Positions 14,067 through 16,455 of a stretch of 16,455 nucleotides of DNA are shown piece by piece (within the stretch, counting starts at the first letter, position 1; each line of letters begins with the position of its first letter). This DNA is from Prevotellaceae bacterium. GTDB taxonomy: Bacteria > Bacteroidota > Bacteroidia > Bacteroidales > Bacteroidaceae. The translations under genes and the position numbers were made by a program. The DNA is taken from the NCBI GenBank assembly GCA_003150315.1, contig QAML01000066.1:1-16455 (forward strand), written 5' to 3'. The notes below the pieces were generated by a model. The model searched no databases. It saw only the letters and a list, made by a program, of their open reading frames with translations, and had not been told where the DNA came from.

Positions 14067-16295
14067 ATGAAGCGTATCTTTTTTCTGATAGCCATGTTTG
14101 TGGGCTTTGCCCTTTCCGGAGTGAAAGCGGCGGACATAATCACAACGCCCAAGGCTCCCGAAGTGAGTCAATGGATTTGTTTTAGAAAAACCCTTGACAT
14201 TGGCGGGGACGTAAGCAACAACACTCTGCGCATAGCCGCCGACAGTAAGTATTGGCTCTATGTAAATGGCAAACTCGAGGTATTCGAGGGACAGCTCAAA
14301 CGTGGTCCCAACCCCAAGGACACGTATATTGACTATGTGAAACTGAAAAACCTCAAGAAAGGCAGGAACACCGTTGCCGTTCTCGTATGGTATTACGGCA
14401 AACACGGTTTCAGCCACCGCAATTCCAATGTCGGCGGACTTTATTTTGACCTTGCCGTGGGCAAAAAGCACTATGGCAGCGACAATTCATGGCTCACAAC
14501 CATACACCCTGCCTATTATTTGCCGAAAGGACAGGAACCTAATTTCCGTCTTTCCGAATCAAACATAGGTTTCGATGCACGCAAGGACGCGCCTGCATGG
14601 TATTCCGAAAGCTATGACGATTCGTCGTGGCAGCAGGCTAAATCCGTTTCGCCCGAAGATGCCGATTGGAACAAATTTGTGAAACGTGAAATTCCGCAGT
14701 GGAAAGATTACGGAGTGAAACCCTATCCTTCACAGCGTCGCGAGGGAAACAAAATTATCTGCACCCTTCCTTACAACTGTCAGTTCACTCCTGTTTTGAA
14801 AGTTAAGGCTTCGGCCGGCAAAAAGATAGACATCCGTACCGACGATTATGCTACTCCCGCGCCAAACGGCGAGGTTAACGTGTTCGCGGAATACATTACC
14901 AAGGACGGAGAACAGGAATACGAAAATCTTGGTTGGATGAACGGACACGAAGTTATATACACAATTCCTGCGGGAGTTGAAGTAATTTCGCTTGCATACC
15001 ACGAAACGGGTTACAACTGCTCGTTTGCCGGAAGTTTCGAGTGTGATAACAGCGATTTGAACTCGCTTTGGAAAAAATCGCAGCGCACACTCTATATCAC
15101 AATGCGCGATAATTACATGGATTGTCCCGACCGCGAGAGAGCACAATGGATTGGCGACGTGTCAAACGAGATGGTCGAAGTGTTCTATTCCCTTTCGCCG
15201 AGCGCAAACCTATTGACACGCAAATGTGCACGCGAATTTGCCGACTGGCAACGCTCTGATTCCGTAATGTATGCCCCCGTGCCCGAAGGAAACTGGAAAA
15301 AGGAACTGCCGCAACAGACCATGGCGTTCATGGGTCTCGGAAACTGGAATTATTATATGGGAACGGGCGATGCCGCAACAATTAAGTATGTATTCCCGGC
15401 CGCAAAGCGTTATGTTCACAAGTGGAAAATCGAAGACGACGGTCTCGTTGAATATCGCCCGGGTGCCTGGGATTGGGGAGACTGGGGCGACAATGCCGAC
15501 ATGCAGGCACTTTGTCAGGTCTGGTATTCCACTACGCTTAAAAATTATGCCAAACAGGCTGATTTGATTGGTGAAACGGCAGAAGCCAAATGGGCAACGG
15601 CTGCCGCCAAAAAGCTTGACGAAACTTTCCGCAACAAATTCTGGACGGGCAGTGCCTATCGCCATGACACATACAAGGGACTTACCGACGACCGCACCCA
15701 GTCTGTGGCTGTCATTTCGGGAATTGCCACGAAAGATCAGTATCCCAAATTGCTCGAAATATTCAAAACCACGGAATTTGCAAGCCCGTATATGGAACGA
15801 TATGTGCTTCAGGCAATGTGCGAAATGGGAAACACGCAGGATGCAGTGGATCGTATGCTGAAAAGATACAAGCCCATGGTCGACAGTCCCCTTTCCACAC
15901 TCTGGGAGTTGTTCGACCTTCACGGGGGAAGCTATAACCACGCTTGGAGTGGCGGTCCGCTCATCATCATGTCGCAGTACGTGGCCGGCATATCACCTGT
16001 GAAACCGGCGTTCAAGGAGTTTGAGGTGAAACCGGAACTTGGCAATCTGAAATATGTCAAGACTGTTGTTCCCACAGTCTATGGAAGCATAAAGCTGAAC
16101 GTAAACAAGGAAAACGGTTACAATGTAGACATAACCGTTCCCCAAGGCACAAAGGCACAGGTGCTTTTGCCTAGAGATTATTCAAAATACAGTGTTGACG
16201 GACACAACAAGAAGCTTTCGCTCAATGCCGACGGCACTCGCTATGTGCTTAAACTTTCGGCAGGTAAGCACACTGTAAAATCGGTGGCACTGTAA
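14067..16295 (+). CDS. Exported GH78-family alpha-L-rhamnosidase-like enzyme, short paralogue
   Basis: The 742-aa protein aligns end to end with residues 1 to about 740 of the preceding gene product, and by eye more than half of core positions are identical. It has a signal peptide (about 1-21) and N-terminal beta domains (LRIAADSKYWLYVNGK at 54-69). The catalytic six-hairpin domain has MDCPDRERAQWIGD (351-364; Asp352, Glu357). STLWE (610-614; Glu614) and YNHAW (His625) complete the predicted active site. The shared CAREFADWQ, YAPVPEG and WDWGDWG segments mark the substrate cleft. It ends at the terminal beta domain and lacks the extra modules and the sorting-like tail. It may therefore stay in the periplasm while its neighbour is secreted to the surface. 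It has its own promoter and terminator. Confidence 0.82.
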   Translation: MKRIFFLIAMFVGFALSGVKAADIITTPKAPEVSQWICFRKTLDIGGDVSNNTLRIAADSKYWLYVNGKLEVFEGQLKRGPNPKDTYIDYVKLKNLKKGRNTVAVLVWYYGKHGFSHRNSNVGGLYFDLAVGKKHYGSDNSWLTTIHPAYYLPKGQEPNFRLSESNIGFDARKDAPAWYSESYDDSSWQQAKSVSPEDADWNKFVKREIPQWKDYGVKPYPSQRREGNKIICTLPYNCQFTPVLKVKASAGKKIDIRTDDYATPAPNGEVNVFAEYITKDGEQEYENLGWMNGHEVIYTIPAGVEVISLAYHETGYNCSFAGSFECDNSDLNSLWKKSQRTLYITMRDNYMDCPDRERAQWIGDVSNEMVEVFYSLSPSANLLTRKCAREFADWQRSDSVMYAPVPEGNWKKELPQQTMAFMGLGNWNYYMGTGDAATIKYVFPAAKRYVHKWKIEDDGLVEYRPGAWDWGDWGDNADMQALCQVWYSTTLKNYAKQADLIGETAEAKWATAAAKKLDETFRNKFWTGSAYRHDTYKGLTDDRTQSVAVISGIATKDQYPKLLEIFKTTEFASPYMERYVLQAMCEMGNTQDAVDRMLKRYKPMVDSPLSTLWELFDLHGGSYNHAWSGGPLIIMSQYVAGISPVKPAFKEFEVKPELGNLKYVKTVVPTVYGSIKLNVNKENGYNVDITVPQGTKAQVLLPRDYSKYSVDGHNKKLSLNADGTRYVLKLSAGKHTVKSVAL

Positions 16296-16333
16296 AGCGG
16301 AAAAACGTTTGCCCAAACAAGAAAATAACGGTG

Positions 16334-16373
16334 CGTCCGGAGACCTTTTTAAGGGCTTCCGGACGTGTTTTTT
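16334..16373 (+). terminator. Rho-independent terminator of the second rhamnosidase-like gene
   Basis: CGTCCGGA (16334-16341) pairs perfectly with TCCGGACG (16358-16365). The interior can extend the stem through CCTT/AAGG with a small mismatch. A run of six Ts (16368-16373) follows after TG. It lies 38 nt past the stop codon. Confidence 0.88.
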
Positions 16374-16406
16374 AGGATGTTGGTTATCAGTTGTTTGGAA
16401 AGCCGA

Positions 16407-16455
16407 AAAATACAAGGCACTTATTTTAAAATAAGTGCCTTGTATTTTAAAATAT
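16407..16455 (+). repeat. Dispersed intergenic palindromic repeat element, copy 4 (truncated by window end)
   Basis: Positions 16407-16448 form a perfect 42-bp palindrome built from two inverted 21-bp units, with the arm core TACAAGGCACTTATTTT against its exact complement. AAAATAT (16449-16455), the start of a third unit, follows before the window ends. This is the least diverged copy. It begins shortly after the terminator of the second rhamnosidase-like gene. Confidence 0.85.

Overview
The window looks like chromosomal DNA of a member of the Bacteroidales (phylum Bacteroidota). Three things point there: the nusB-yajC-ybbR-coaE gene order with a long NusB, several TAnnTTTG -7 promoter elements with no visible Shine-Dalgarno sequences, and a type IX secretion-like tail on one exported enzyme. 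A Prevotella-like or related gut/oral lineage is possible, but the genus cannot be fixed from the sequence alone.

Layout. (1) Positions 93-3138, plus strand: housekeeping cluster nusB, yajC, ybbR/cdaR-like and coaE. (2) Positions 3133-4541, minus strand: a possible 37-codon ORF, yraN and a biotin-protein ligase (birA). birA converges on coaE, and the two stop regions overlap by 6 bp. (3) Positions 4762-9373, minus strand: a five-gene operon with its own promoter and a strong terminator. It encodes a sodium-pumping methylmalonyl-CoA (or related) decarboxylase in the order carboxyltransferase, OadG-like delta subunit carrying a lamin-tail domain, small epsilon-like protein, biotin carrier, membrane beta subunit. 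(4) Positions 9679-16373, plus strand: a 4'-phosphopantetheinyl transferase followed by two paralogous exported GH78-type alpha-L-rhamnosidase-like enzymes. The first has a C-terminal extension of about 410 residues ending in a T9SS-like sorting tail.

How the genes connect. The decarboxylase operon would turn methylmalonyl-CoA into propionyl-CoA and CO2 while exporting Na+, the last energy-conserving step of the succinate-to-propionate route. The biotin ligase encoded next door can supply the essential biotin on the carrier subunit. The rhamnosidases would feed plant or host glycan sugars into the cell.

The most unusual feature is a dispersed intergenic element present four times, at about 4587-4720, 9456-9600, 13767-13893 and 16407-16455 (the last cut by the window end). 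Each complete copy has three 21-bp units arranged as an imperfect or perfect palindrome plus one extra unit, and flanking sequence shared between copies. All copies lie between genes. The unit length is a multiple of three and is stop-free on both strands, so it can create spurious repetitive peptides.
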